33,906 nt of DNA, taken from assembly GCA_964462945.1 (NCBI GenBank), contig CAYWZW010000060.1, forward strand, positions 1 to 33,906, in the 5' to 3' direction. Position numbers and translations under genes: made by a program. The notes beneath the pieces are model-generated. The model was not told the DNA's origin. It saw nothing but the letters and a program-made list of their open reading frames with translations, and made no database searches. Positions 21,853 to 29,499 of the stretch are shown here, one piece after another. The first letter of the stretch is position 1. The number at the start of each line of letters is the position of its first letter. The DNA is from GCA-020343675 sp964462945 (lineage in GTDB: Bacteria > Planctomycetota > Phycisphaerae > Sedimentisphaerales > Anaerobacaceae).

Positions 21853-23058
21853 CTATGCCTGCGTTTTCAGGCGGGCAAGCTCATCCCGGCACATTTTCAA
21901 CTGGCCCGGGTCGGAGAGTTTCTGGGCGGCCGTCTCTAAGTGTTTTACGGCGGGCTCGGCCTGGTGGAGATAGCGTGAATACAGGATACCTAACATCAGC
22001 TCGACCTGCTCGACGTATTCGTAGGTGCTGTAGTGGGCCAGGAACTGTTCGTAGGCCTGCGCCGATTCGGCGTGCCGGTTTTCGCCGGCAAGCTGATTGG
22101 CGATGTCGAGCAGTTGCTGGCGGGGCAGAACCTGCTCATTGTCGAGCCCCATCAGTTCGAGATAAACTCCGGCGGCGGCCGGCAAGTTCCGCTGCGCCAG
22201 CCAGCTGCTGATCTGGTCGCGAAGCTCCCTGATTTGCTCTTCCTTCTGCAGCTCGGCGGCGGTCTTGATGACTTCTTTGACTCTTATTTGCCTGGCGGCT
22301 GTCCGGCCGGTATAGGGATCGAAACCGCTCGAGACGACGTCGCGATAGAGCCGGCGGCGGTTCCAGCGTTTGATCATGGCCCACAAATCGAAGCTGCCGC
22401 CGCTGACCAAACCGGTGGCCAGCAGACCGACCGTCACGACAATCCCGACGGCGTATCCGGCCAGATGGGCCGCGTGCGCGACGGCCATCGGCGGGGCAAA
22501 ACGCGGTTCAATCAGGTTGTCCCAGATGATGAGCTTGAAGGCGATGAAGTACAGGGCGGGCAGCTCCATGGTGCCGATAAAAAAGAACCAATAGATGACG
22601 GTGACTAAGGTCTGCGGGAACAGCACCAGATACGCCCCCGTCACGGCGGCGACGGCCCCGCTGGCTCCCAGAACGGCCGTACCGCCCATATAGATATGAC
22701 CGACACCGCTAAGCACCGCCCCCGCCAGATAGAAGCACAGATACCCGATGTGACCGAGCTTGTCGTTGACGTTGTTGCCGAACAGGTACAGGAAGAACAT
22801 ATTGCCGAGAATGTGTATCAGGCCGCCGTGCAGGAAGGCGTAACTTACGAACTGCCACAGATGCAGTTGACCAGGCCGGGGATCGAGCACAAACTGACCG
22901 GCCCAGTGGCGCAGATATTCCGGTTCCCCGGTTATCGGGTCAAAATGAGGGGAAGAATAGGTCAGAAAGAAAACGACCACATTGACAGCGATCAGGGCAT
23001 AATTGACGTATGGCGTCTGCCTTGGCGAAATACTCGTCCGAATAGGTAATAACAGCAT
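21853..23058 (-). CDS. Rhomboid-family intramembrane serine protease with C-terminal helical (TPR-like) domain
   Basis: A 401-residue inner-membrane protein. ATG 23058 matches the family start but lacks a clear ribosome site. Hydrophobic segments begin at about 20, 66, 105, 122, 150 and 195. The hallmark HGGLIHILGN (77-86) lies in the second core helix, the nucleophile serine in GASGAVAAVTG (Ser133), and the catalytic histidine is His198 in AAHLAGYAVGI. About 200 residues follow the membrane domain: a charged, helical region (KTAAELQKEEQIRELRDQ, then NEQVLPRQQLLDIANQLA and AESAQAYEQFLAHYSTYEYVE) with TPR-like spacing, facing the cytoplasm. Rhomboids with a C-terminal TPR region occur in planctomycetes. 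Targets are unknown. The gene has its own promoter and a long, possibly structured leader. Confidence 0.85.
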   Translation of the reverse strand: MLLLPIRTSISPRQTPYVNYALIAVNVVVFFLTYSSPHFDPITGEPEYLRHWAGQFVLDPRPGQLHLWQFVSYAFLHGGLIHILGNMFFLYLFGNNVNDKLGHIGYLCFYLAGAVLSGVGHIYMGGTAVLGASGAVAAVTGAYLVLFPQTLVTVIYWFFFIGTMELPALYFIAFKLIIWDNLIEPRFAPPMAVAHAAHLAGYAVGIVVTVGLLATGLVSGGSFDLWAMIKRWNRRRLYRDVVSSGFDPYTGRTAARQIRVKEVIKTAAELQKEEQIRELRDQISSWLAQRNLPAAAGVYLELMGLDNEQVLPRQQLLDIANQLAGENRHAESAQAYEQFLAHYSTYEYVEQVELMLGILYSRYLHQAEPAVKHLETAAQKLSDPGQLKMCRDELARLKTQA

Positions 23059-23153
23059 CTAATTTAGAAAATCCATAGACGTAGCACCGCTCTTGAGCGC
23101 CTCGAGCCGGCCACACTAATTGATGCGATTCATCGCACCTGCCGGTTGAGCGA

Positions 23154-23233
23154 CATTACGGCGTCCTCGTCAGGGCGGAGCCTGCCGTAGCCCGGCGGGT
23201 CGCTTCCCATCGTCACCCTATCCTCCGTAATGC
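23154..23233 (-). ncRNA. Candidate structured 5' leader of the rhomboid gene
   Basis: On the minus strand a perfect 8-bp stem CATTACGG (23225-23232) / CCGTAATG (23154-23161) closes a 63-base interior with GC-rich helices, for example GCCG/CGGC and GGGT/ACCC. The expected start of the transcript from the promoter at 23240-23268 is about 23233, so the RNA would begin with this stem. The leader to ATG 23058 is about 175 bases. No known riboswitch consensus was recognised. Confidence 0.4.
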
Positions 23234-23239
23234 GGCCGT

Positions 23240-23268
23240 ATTATAAACAGATATACCGTTGGCATAAA
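23240..23268 (-). promoter_or_regulatory. Candidate promoter of the rhomboid gene
   Basis: On the minus strand: perfect -10 TATAAT (23240-23245) and weak -35 TTTATG (23263-23268) with 17-base spacing. Confidence 0.45.
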
Positions 23269-23347
23269 GCGATAAATCCAGCCGTTTCAATTTGATGTGG
23301 GCCGGATTCACGAACTCTCTCAGCCAAGAGCGGCTGTAGCAAGGCAC

Positions 23348-23372
23348 AAAAAAAGGACGGCCAAAGCCGTCC
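23348..23372 (-). terminator. Orphan intrinsic terminator, minus strand
   Basis: On the minus strand a perfect 7-bp stem GGACGGC/GCCGTCC with a TTTG loop, followed by seven T (A-run 23348-23354). No minus-strand protein gene lies upstream of it, which is why a small RNA is proposed. Confidence 0.85.
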
Positions 23373-23455
23373 TCTCCGGGAAAATTGGGCGTTACAAGCG
23401 ATTTTTCTCCCTTGCGGAAAACACCAGGGCCCGGCATAAGAACGCAAAATCAGAC

Positions 23456-23545
23456 ATCAAGAATCAAAATTGTGGAGTCCCTGGGGCCCGCCTGCCGGCT
23501 GTCGGGCAGGGATGACTTCCTTCATTCTGCATTCTGATTCTTGAT
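23456..23545. repeat. Dispersed-type palindrome with heptamer arms
   Basis: Perfect 11-base inverted termini ATCAAGAATCA (23456-23466) and TGATTCTTGAT (23535-23545). The core has GTCCCTG and CAGGGATGAC arms around CCTGCCGGCTGTCGGGCAGG-like sequence. The arms themselves show 7-base periodicity (CATTCTG, CATTCTG, ATTCTTG at 23523-23543). Confidence 0.65.
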
Positions 23546-23596
23546 CGTTGCTCTTTGTCCGCCGGTTCCCCCCCCAGCAAGGTCTTATCTAATGAA

Positions 23597-23625
23597 AGTA
23601 TAAAAATACTGCCGCCCAAAGCCAA
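23597..23625 (-). promoter_or_regulatory. Candidate promoter of the orphan RNA
   Basis: On the minus strand: -35 TTGGCT (23620-23625), exactly 17 bases, -10 TATACT (23597-23602). It points away from the Xaa-Pro aminopeptidase gene, so it is not that gene's promoter. Together with other items it accounts for the 654-base gap 23059-23712. Confidence 0.55.
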
Positions 23626-23712
23626 ACGACCCGGCAAAAAAAGACTTTATTTCTGCTCGGATTCCTGTAAATATGAGGCAAGTGACCCGTGATCCGTTGG
23701 AGAATAGTCGCA

Positions 23713-24795
23713 ATGAACAAAGAGCAGATAGCAAAACGCCTCAGGGCGGTTCGCCGCGAGCTGGATAAGAAGAAAATCCGCCGCCTGATCATCACAAGGC
23801 CGGCCAATGTCACTTACGCGACCGGTTTTTCAGGCGACGATAGCTGGGCCGTCGTCGCCGGAGGCCGGGTCTATCTATTGACCGACAGCCGATACACCGA
23901 GCAGGCCGAAAAAGAGTGCCCGAGCTGCAGGATAATCGACCGGGCCGGGCCGATGGCTGACGCCGTCGCCAAACTGGTCAAGAAGCTCAAGTCGGTGCGG
24001 GCTGTGACCGTTGAAGAGTCCACGTCGGTGGCCGATTTCGAGCAGTTGAGAAAGACGGTCAAGGCCCGGCTCAAGACGGCGGCGAATGTTATCGAGACTA
24101 TACGGAGCGTCAAGGACGCAAGTGAAATTGCAGCGATTCAAACCGCTGCTTCAATCTCATCTCAAGCCCTGAAACAAACCCTCCCTTACATCAAGCCCGG
24201 CGTCACCGAGAGCGAATTGGCCGGTATGCTCGATTTTGAGATTCGCAAGTTAGGCGCGAGGAACAGCTTCGAGACCATCGTTGCCTTTGGCCCCAACGCC
24301 TCCCGGCCGCACCATCAGCCGAGCAAAAGAAGGCTCAGGAAGAAAGACTCTGTCTTGATTGACTTCGGCGCTAAATACAACGGCTATTGCAGCGATATTA
24401 CCCGGTGTTTCGTGATTGGCGGGATGACTGCTTTTTACAGAAAGGTCTATGACGTGGTGGAGCAGGCGCAGGCCGCGGCGATAAAGACAATCAAGGCCGG
24501 TGTGAAAATCACACAGGTCGATGCCGCTGCGCGAGAAGTGATTGCCAAAAGCGACCTGCCCGTTTACGGCCATGGCACAGGACACGGCTTCGGCCTGGAA
24601 ATCCACGAATCGCCATTCCTAAAGGCTGACGGCAAAGGGACCCTCAAAACGGGCCAGGTCATCACCATTGAGCCGGGTATATACATGCCCGGCAAGCTCG
24701 GCGTGCGAATCGAAGACGACATCCTCATCACCCAGACCGGATACAAGATATTAACCCGCAATTGCCCCCATTCACCCTTGTTACCCCTGACCTAA
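23713..24795 (+). CDS. Xaa-Pro aminopeptidase (M24 family, PepP/PepQ-like)
   Basis: A 360-residue cytoplasmic metallopeptidase that removes N-terminal residues preceding proline. ATG 23713 has GGAG ten bases upstream. The N-terminal creatinase-like domain (1-130, ITRPANVTYATGFSG) precedes the pita-bread domain with the complete dinuclear metal set: Asp217 (LIDFGA), Asp228 (YCSDIT), His291 (GHGTGHGFG), Glu320 (TIEPGIY) and Glu334 (VRIEDD). Length is normal for the short bacterial form. No neighbouring gene shares its transcript: the rhomboid gene is divergent and the next plus gene is 279 bases away. Housekeeping role in peptide turnover is likely. Confidence 0.92.
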   Translation: MNKEQIAKRLRAVRRELDKKKIRRLIITRPANVTYATGFSGDDSWAVVAGGRVYLLTDSRYTEQAEKECPSCRIIDRAGPMADAVAKLVKKLKSVRAVTVEESTSVADFEQLRKTVKARLKTAANVIETIRSVKDASEIAAIQTAASISSQALKQTLPYIKPGVTESELAGMLDFEIRKLGARNSFETIVAFGPNASRPHHQPSKRRLRKKDSVLIDFGAKYNGYCSDITRCFVIGGMTAFYRKVYDVVEQAQAAAIKTIKAGVKITQVDAAAREVIAKSDLPVYGHGTGHGFGLEIHESPFLKADGKGTLKTGQVITIEPGIYMPGKLGVRIEDDILITQTGYKILTRNCPHSPLLPLT

Positions 24796-25074
24796 AGTCG
24801 CAAAGAAAACACAGAAAACTTCGTGACAAACAGACTGGAATGTGATAGTCTAAACCTTACGGAAGCCGAGCAAGCCAGTTTTGAAGCATCTGCTTGGGGA
24901 ACCCTATGCGAGACACGAAACAGTGTCAGGGAAAGAAAGAAATAAGTATGATGTCCTGGGATTAGGTCTGATGTATGAGGTCTCGGTCGGAGGGCAGAAG
25001 TTCAGCTACGAACCGAAATCGTGATGGGGTCTGCAATCCGTGGAACACTCGCTCCAAAGGAAGTTCTGAATGTC

Positions 25075-26316
25075 ATGAAACGAATTCTTGCGTTTGCCAT
25101 TCTATTCGCCTGCCTACCCGCCAATTCTACCACCACGGCCAAAGCCGAATCCTGGCCCGGCTGGCGCGGCCCGCGCGGTGACGGGACATGCATCGAGCAA
25201 GACGTCCCCGCCAACTGGGATCCCGCCGGCGCGCTTTGGAAAACCGAGATCCCGGGCCAAGGGCACGCCTCACCGATCGTCTGGGGTGACCGCGTGTGCA
25301 CCGTCACGGGCCTGCCCGCCACGCAGGAGCGAGTGCTCCTTTGCCTCGACCGCACCAGCGGAAAGATCCTTTGGCAGCAGACCGTGGTGCAGGGGCCGCT
25401 GGAGAAGATCAACAAGGAGAACAGCTATGCCTCCGCCACGCCCGTCACCGACGGCGAGCGGGTCTTCGCGGCCTTTCGCGTCGGCGACGATATCGTCGTG
25501 GCCGCACACGACTTGGCCAGCGGGAAACAGCTCTGGCTGGTCCGGCCGGGGACGCACACCGGCGAGTGGGGATTCAGCAACGAGCCGGTCCTGTTCAAAG
25601 ACAAGGTCATCCTGGATGGCGACAGCAAGGGCGATTCCTTCCTGGTCGCCCTGAGCCGCGATGACGGAAGGCCACTCTGGCACGTCAAGCGCACCCATCA
25701 AGGGATCAGCTACAGCGCCCCGCTCATCCGCGAGATGGCCGGCCGCACTCAACTGATCCAGTGTGGCGACCGCTGCGTGGCCAGTTTCGATCCTGACACG
25801 GGCCGGCAACTCTGGACGGTGGACGGCCCCTCGGAGGAATTCGTCGCCACGCCGACCTACAGCGAGAAGGCCGGACTGGTCTTCGTCAGCAGCAGTTGGC
25901 CCAGGCAAATCCTGCTTGCGATCCGGCCGGACGGCAACGGCGATGTCACGGAGACCCACGTCGTTTGGCGAGACAACAAGGGAGGACCTTACGTCCCCTC
26001 CCTGATTGTCGCGGGCGATTTTCTGCTCAGCGTCAACAACGCCGGCGTCGCGTTCTGCTATGAAGCCGCCACCGGCAAGGTGCTCTGGCAGGAGAAGCTC
26101 GGACGGCATCACGCCTCCCCAGTCCTGGTGGGCGGACTGGTCTTCTTCATGAACGACAACGGGGAAATAAACGCGATCAAACCCGGCAGGCAGTTCGAGC
26201 GCGTCGCGAAATACGATCTCGGCGAGTCGTGCTACGCCTCGCCCGCGATCAGCGACGGCCAAGTTTTCCTGCGCGGCTTCAAGCACCTCTTTTGCATCGG
26301 TCGGAAAGCCAATTGA
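25075..26316 (+). CDS. Secreted PQQ-like beta-propeller protein
   Basis: A 413-residue protein. ATG 25075 is chosen because a signal peptide follows at once (MKRILAFAILFACLPANS); AAGGA is 12 bases upstream, and the longer frame from 25021 would bury the signal. The mature protein opens WPGWRGPRGDG, the signature of a large planctomycete family. Repeated PQQ-like blades follow, such as LDRTSGKILWQQ, HDLASGKQLWLV, FDPDTGRQLWTVDG and YEAATGKVLWQEKLG. No residues for calcium/PQQ dehydrogenase catalysis are evident, so a non-enzymatic BamB-like or substrate-binding propeller is more likely. The gene stands alone. The 279-base gap before it shows nothing recognisable beyond its own leader. Confidence 0.85.
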   Translation: MKRILAFAILFACLPANSTTTAKAESWPGWRGPRGDGTCIEQDVPANWDPAGALWKTEIPGQGHASPIVWGDRVCTVTGLPATQERVLLCLDRTSGKILWQQTVVQGPLEKINKENSYASATPVTDGERVFAAFRVGDDIVVAAHDLASGKQLWLVRPGTHTGEWGFSNEPVLFKDKVILDGDSKGDSFLVALSRDDGRPLWHVKRTHQGISYSAPLIREMAGRTQLIQCGDRCVASFDPDTGRQLWTVDGPSEEFVATPTYSEKAGLVFVSSSWPRQILLAIRPDGNGDVTETHVVWRDNKGGPYVPSLIVAGDFLLSVNNAGVAFCYEAATGKVLWQEKLGRHHASPVLVGGLVFFMNDNGEINAIKPGRQFERVAKYDLGESCYASPAISDGQVFLRGFKHLFCIGRKAN

Positions 26317-26417
26317 AAGCGGCTGCGCAGGTCCGGGCGGGCTCAAAGCTGGGCTCATACTAAGACGCTGGTATGCTATGAGAAATCGGGGGACATCTGT
26401 GAGCAAGCCGTTGTCAA

Positions 26418-26442
26418 GCCTGCCCTGAGGTTGTCGAAGGGA
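26418..26442. repeat. Partial CTTCGAC-type element
   Basis: GCCTGCCCTGAGG followed by TTGTCGAAGGGA resembles one end of the palindrome at 10488-10530. It lies in the 287-base gap 26317-26603. Confidence 0.45.
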
Positions 26443-26526
26443 CGGTCGCGGGATTTTTTCGCGGGAATTCCAAACATCTATTCGGCATCACCCGGTTTCG
26501 GGGCGCCCACTCGTTACGATATTTGT

Positions 26527-26554
26527 TTGCCGGTCGAAAGCGGCACGCTATAAT
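26527..26554 (+). promoter_or_regulatory. Candidate promoter of the VCBS-repeat gene
   Basis: Perfect -10 TATAAT (26549-26554), -35 TTGCCG (26527-26532), 16-base spacer. TTTGCCGGTCG here is shared with the promoter region at 14161. Confidence 0.55.
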
Positions 26555-26603
26555 AGCGGCTGTTTTTGACGCGGTTTTGGAACTCTGCAAGATGGAGGTT
26601 ATT

Positions 26604-27764
26604 ATGAAGGCCAAGTGGGTATTTGTGTTAGTGGCGTTGGCAGTTTTCTGCGGAATGTCGGTGGCTGCCGGCCAGGTGAGTTTCAAAAAGATCATCGTGG
26701 ATAAGACCTTCAGGGCTGAAGGAGCGGCGGTCGCGGACGTCAACCATGACGGCAAACTGGACATCCTGGCCGGCGATGTGTGGTACTCCGCGCCGGACTG
26801 GCAGATGCACGAGGTCCGCCCCGTCGGTCAGTACGACGGCACCAAAGGTTACAGCAATTGCTTCGAGAACTTCGCCCAGGACGTCAACGGCGACGGCTGG
26901 GTCGATTCGATTGTGATCGGCCTGCCCGCCGGGCCGTGCCTGTGGTACGAGAACCCGAAGAACCAGCTTGGTCATTGGAAGGAGCGGACGGTCGTCGGCA
27001 GCGCGTGCAACGAGACGCCGATCTTTGTTGACTTGTTGGGTGACGGCAAGCCGGTATTGATATTTGCCGTTCGGCCCGAAGGACAGATGTGCTGGTTCAG
27101 CGTGCCGAAGGACCTGGAGGGCCTGTGGGATATGCACGTGATCGCCCCCGGCCCCGATGCACCGGGAACAAAACAATATAGTCACGGCTTAGGCGCCGGC
27201 GACGTCAACGGCGACGGGCGGTGCGACGTCCTCGTCAAAGAAGGATGGTGGCAGGCCCCCGAAAAGCGCACGGCCGACAACTGGAAGTTTCACCCTGCCA
27301 ATCTCGGCCCCGACTGCGCCGATATGCTGGTGTATGATATCGACGGCGACGGCGACAGCGACGTGATTACCAGCTCGGCCCACAATTACGGCATCTGGTG
27401 GTTCGAGCAAAAACCCGGCGCCGAAGAACCGCAGTTCGAGCAGCACGTGATCTTCAAGGAGTTTTCTCAGCCGCACGCGATAAGGCTGGTCGATATCAAC
27501 GGCGACGGCGTCAAGGACCTGGTGGCGGGCAAACGGTATTTCGCCCACATGGGCAAAGACCCCGGCGAGTACGAGCCGGCGGTCCTCTACTGGTTCGAGC
27601 TGCGCCGCCCGCAGAGCGGTAAAGCCGAATTCATCCCGCACAAAATCGACGACGACTCCGGCGTCGGAACCCAGTTCGAGATAGCGGACATGAATGGCGA
27701 CGGCAAACCCGACATCGCCGCCTCAAACAAAAAAGGCGTCCACGTCTTTCTGGAGCTGCCTTAG
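26604..27764 (+). CDS. Secreted VCBS/FG-GAP repeat protein with calcium-type loops
   Basis: A 386-residue protein. ATG 26604 follows GGAGG at five bases; the longer frame from 26523 crosses the promoter. The signal peptide MKAKWVFVLVALAVFCGMSVAA is followed by a seven-bladed-propeller-like series of FG-GAP/VCBS units. Six loops have the DxNxDG or DxDxDG calcium-type pattern: VNHDGKLD, VNGDGWVD, VNGDGRCD, IDGDGDSD, INGDGVKD and MNGDGKPD. Blades also repeat WYENPK, WWQAPE, WWFEQKP and YWFELRR. Planctomycetes encode many of these; they are thought to bind carbohydrate or protein ligands at the cell surface. No catalytic residues are seen. Monocistronic: the next gene has its own promoter. Confidence 0.85.
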   Translation: MKAKWVFVLVALAVFCGMSVAAGQVSFKKIIVDKTFRAEGAAVADVNHDGKLDILAGDVWYSAPDWQMHEVRPVGQYDGTKGYSNCFENFAQDVNGDGWVDSIVIGLPAGPCLWYENPKNQLGHWKERTVVGSACNETPIFVDLLGDGKPVLIFAVRPEGQMCWFSVPKDLEGLWDMHVIAPGPDAPGTKQYSHGLGAGDVNGDGRCDVLVKEGWWQAPEKRTADNWKFHPANLGPDCADMLVYDIDGDGDSDVITSSAHNYGIWWFEQKPGAEEPQFEQHVIFKEFSQPHAIRLVDINGDGVKDLVAGKRYFAHMGKDPGEYEPAVLYWFELRRPQSGKAEFIPHKIDDDSGVGTQFEIADMNGDGKPDIAASNKKGVHVFLELP

Positions 27765-27821
27765 CAGAGGTGCTTGTCCGGCGGATAGCGGATAGCGCTC
27801 GTGCCGGAGATTAGTATTTGT

Positions 27822-27849
27822 TTGACGATTGCCGGCGCGAGGTTATAAT
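27822..27849 (+). promoter_or_regulatory. Promoter of thiC
   Basis: -35 TTGACG (27822-27827), 16-base spacer, perfect -10 TATAAT (27844-27849). Transcription would begin near 27857, at the first bases of the TPP riboswitch. Confidence 0.7.
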
Positions 27850-27857
27850 GAAAGCGT

Positions 27858-27960
27858 TCACTAGGGGTGGCCTGCGGGAAAGCGGGCCTGAGAAAAACCC
27901 TTTGAACCTGATCAGGACAATCGCCGAATAGGCGCCGATGCCTGCGTAGGAAAGTGATTG
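27858..27960 (+). ncRNA. TPP riboswitch (THI element)
   Basis: The conserved pieces are in order: CTAGGGGTG, CTGAGA, ACCCTTTGAACCTGATC and GCGTAGGAAAGTG. The P3 arm GGCCTGC...GCGGGCC is complete. P5 is formed by CAGG (27913-27916) and CCTG (27941-27944). The loop it closes is 24 bases instead of the usual six or so and contains its own hairpin, CGCC-GAATA-GGCG. One conserved G near the 3' end is A (TAGGAAAG for TAGGGAAG). It lies directly upstream of thiC and of an intrinsic terminator, so thiamine pyrophosphate probably represses by premature termination. Confidence 0.92.
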
Positions 27961-27994
27961 GCTAACATAAAAATTGAGTAGCTTGAGAATTAAG

Positions 27995-28025
27995 TCGCTT
28001 CCTGCAGGAGCGATTTTTTTGTTTT
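27995..28025 (+). terminator. Intrinsic terminator, expression platform of the TPP riboswitch
   Basis: TCGC, a bulged T and TCC pair with GGA and GCGA around a TGCA-containing loop (27995-28013), then a T-rich run (TTTTTTTGTTTTT). It ends about 20 bases before the thiC start, the expected place for termination control. Confidence 0.8.
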
Positions 28026-28044
28026 TGGCACGGAATACACAAAT

Positions 28045-29403
28045 ATGGCAACGCAGTTACAAATTGCACGAGAGGGAATGATCAGCGACGAGGTAAAGTC
28101 CGTCGCCGGGGCGGAAAATGTCGATACTCGCCTTGTTCGAGCGGAGCTTGCCGCCGGCCGGCTGGTCATCCCGGCGAACAAGCTGCATCTGAAAACGAAT
28201 CTGGTTCCGGCCGGCATCGGCCGGGTGCTGACGACCAAGGTCAACGCTAATATCGGCACGAGCAGCGTTCGCTCTTCTGTGGACGCCGAGCTGGAAAAGA
28301 TGCGCGAGGCGCTGGCCGCCGGCGCCGACGCCATCATGGACTTGAGCACGGGGGGCAACCTCGACAAGACCCGCGAGGCACTGCTCGCCGAATGTCCGGT
28401 TTCCTTCGGAACGGTGCCCATCTACCAGGTCATAGAAGACAGGGGCGTTGAGGACATCGACGGCAAGATCATCCTGCAAATCGTCGAAAAACAAGCGCGG
28501 CAGGGCGTGGATTTCTTCACCATTCACGCGGGCGTCTTGAAGGAGCACTTGCCCTTGCTCGAGCATCGCGTGGCGGGCATTGTCAGCCGGGGCGGAGCAC
28601 TATTGGCCCGGTGGATGCTGCATCACAATAAACAGAATCCTCTGTATGAGATGTTCGATGACTTGTGCGAGATAATGGTGGAGTATGATATTTGCTTTTC
28701 TTTAGGGGACGGCCTTCGGCCGGGCGCTATCGCCGACGCGACCGACGAAGCGCAAATCGCAGAGCTCAGAACGCTCGGCGAGCTGACCCAGAGGGCGCAA
28801 GAGAAGGGCTGCCAGGTGATGGTCGAGGGGCCGGGCCACGTGCCTTTCGACCAGATACAATACAACATGCAAATCCAGCAGGAGATTTGTCACGGCGCTC
28901 CGTTTTACGTTCTGGGCCCTCTGGTGACTGACATTGCGCCCGGCTACGACCATATCACCTCGGCGATCGGCGGGACGGCCGCCGCTTTCTACGGCGCCTC
29001 GTTTTTGTGCTATGTCACGCCGAGGGAGCATTTAGGTCTGCCCGACGCCGCCGACGTTCGGGCCGGTGTGATCGCGTCGAAAATCGCGGCGCACGCCGGT
29101 GACGTCGCCCGCGGTCTGAAAGGTGTTGCCGAGCGGGACAGACGCCTGAGCACCGCCCGAGCCAATCTGGACTGGACGGCGCATCTGGCCGAGTCGATCG
29201 ACCCGCAGACGGCCGAAAGAATGCACAACGAAGTGTGCAGAGAAATCAGCTCGGAGGGATCCCCCACCGATTACTGCTCCATGTGCGGCAAGGCCTGGTG
29301 CAGCGTCAGGATGAACAGAGAAATCCGCGAAGCGATTGGGGCGCAGGCAGCGGCACGGAAGGCAGGCAGAGGGAAATCTGTCCGCGTTGAGCGAGCCCAT
29401 TGA
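28045..29403 (+). CDS. thiC: Phosphomethylpyrimidine synthase ThiC
   Basis: A 452-residue radical-SAM enzyme that converts aminoimidazole ribotide to hydroxymethylpyrimidine phosphate in thiamine biosynthesis. ATG 28045 has only a weak GGAA upstream. Family landmarks are MDLSTGGNLDKTREALL, the EGPGHVPFDQIQYNM segment, GPLVTDIAPGYDHITSAIG and YVTPREHLGLP. The C-terminal [4Fe-4S] motif is CSMCGKAWC (CX2CX4C; cysteines 411, 414 and 419), ThiC's characteristic late cluster site. The protein is the short form (about 430-450 residues) found in many anaerobes and archaea; E. coli ThiC is about 630. The gene follows a TPP riboswitch and terminator, and no other thi gene is in the window. Confidence 0.96.
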   Translation: MATQLQIAREGMISDEVKSVAGAENVDTRLVRAELAAGRLVIPANKLHLKTNLVPAGIGRVLTTKVNANIGTSSVRSSVDAELEKMREALAAGADAIMDLSTGGNLDKTREALLAECPVSFGTVPIYQVIEDRGVEDIDGKIILQIVEKQARQGVDFFTIHAGVLKEHLPLLEHRVAGIVSRGGALLARWMLHHNKQNPLYEMFDDLCEIMVEYDICFSLGDGLRPGAIADATDEAQIAELRTLGELTQRAQEKGCQVMVEGPGHVPFDQIQYNMQIQQEICHGAPFYVLGPLVTDIAPGYDHITSAIGGTAAAFYGASFLCYVTPREHLGLPDAADVRAGVIASKIAAHAGDVARGLKGVAERDRRLSTARANLDWTAHLAESIDPQTAERMHNEVCREISSEGSPTDYCSMCGKAWCSVRMNREIREAIGAQAAARKAGRGKSVRVERAH

Positions 29404-29499
29404 CAAGACTGCGTCTTGGCGGTATTCTGACGCTCCCGGTGAAGATGCTCGTACTGCAACCTCTGGGGTTCGACCGTTACGCGATTTGACTGTTTCTTG

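Larger units (their letters stand above)
23348..23590 (-). ncRNA. Candidate orphan structured RNA (about 240 nt)
   Basis: A promoter at 23597-23625 and the terminator at 23348-23372 bracket a stretch with no credible protein. In the predicted RNA, CCTTGC near the 5' end (23577-23582) pairs exactly with GCAAGG (23410-23415). GGGGAA can then pair with TTTTCC next to it and CCGGC with GCCGG further in, so a long bulged rod forms. A 90-base dispersed palindrome (23456-23545) lies in its apical part. A second hairpin (GGGA...AAAT with ATTTTCCC) precedes the terminator. The topology is loosely 6S-RNA-like, but no 6S consensus was recognised. It may be a functional RNA or a decayed one carrying a repeat insertion. 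Confidence 0.45.

Noticed and set aside
23170..23185. Hammerhead-like CTGACGAG string in the rhomboid leader (minus strand)
   Set aside because: The required GAAA and cleavage-site triplet in the right helices are missing, so a self-cleaving ribozyme is not supported.
29455..29480. GGTTCGACC resembling a tRNA T-loop
   Set aside because: The flanking bases do not form a T-stem or acceptor stem, and no anticodon arm is present. No tRNA or rRNA gene was found in the window.
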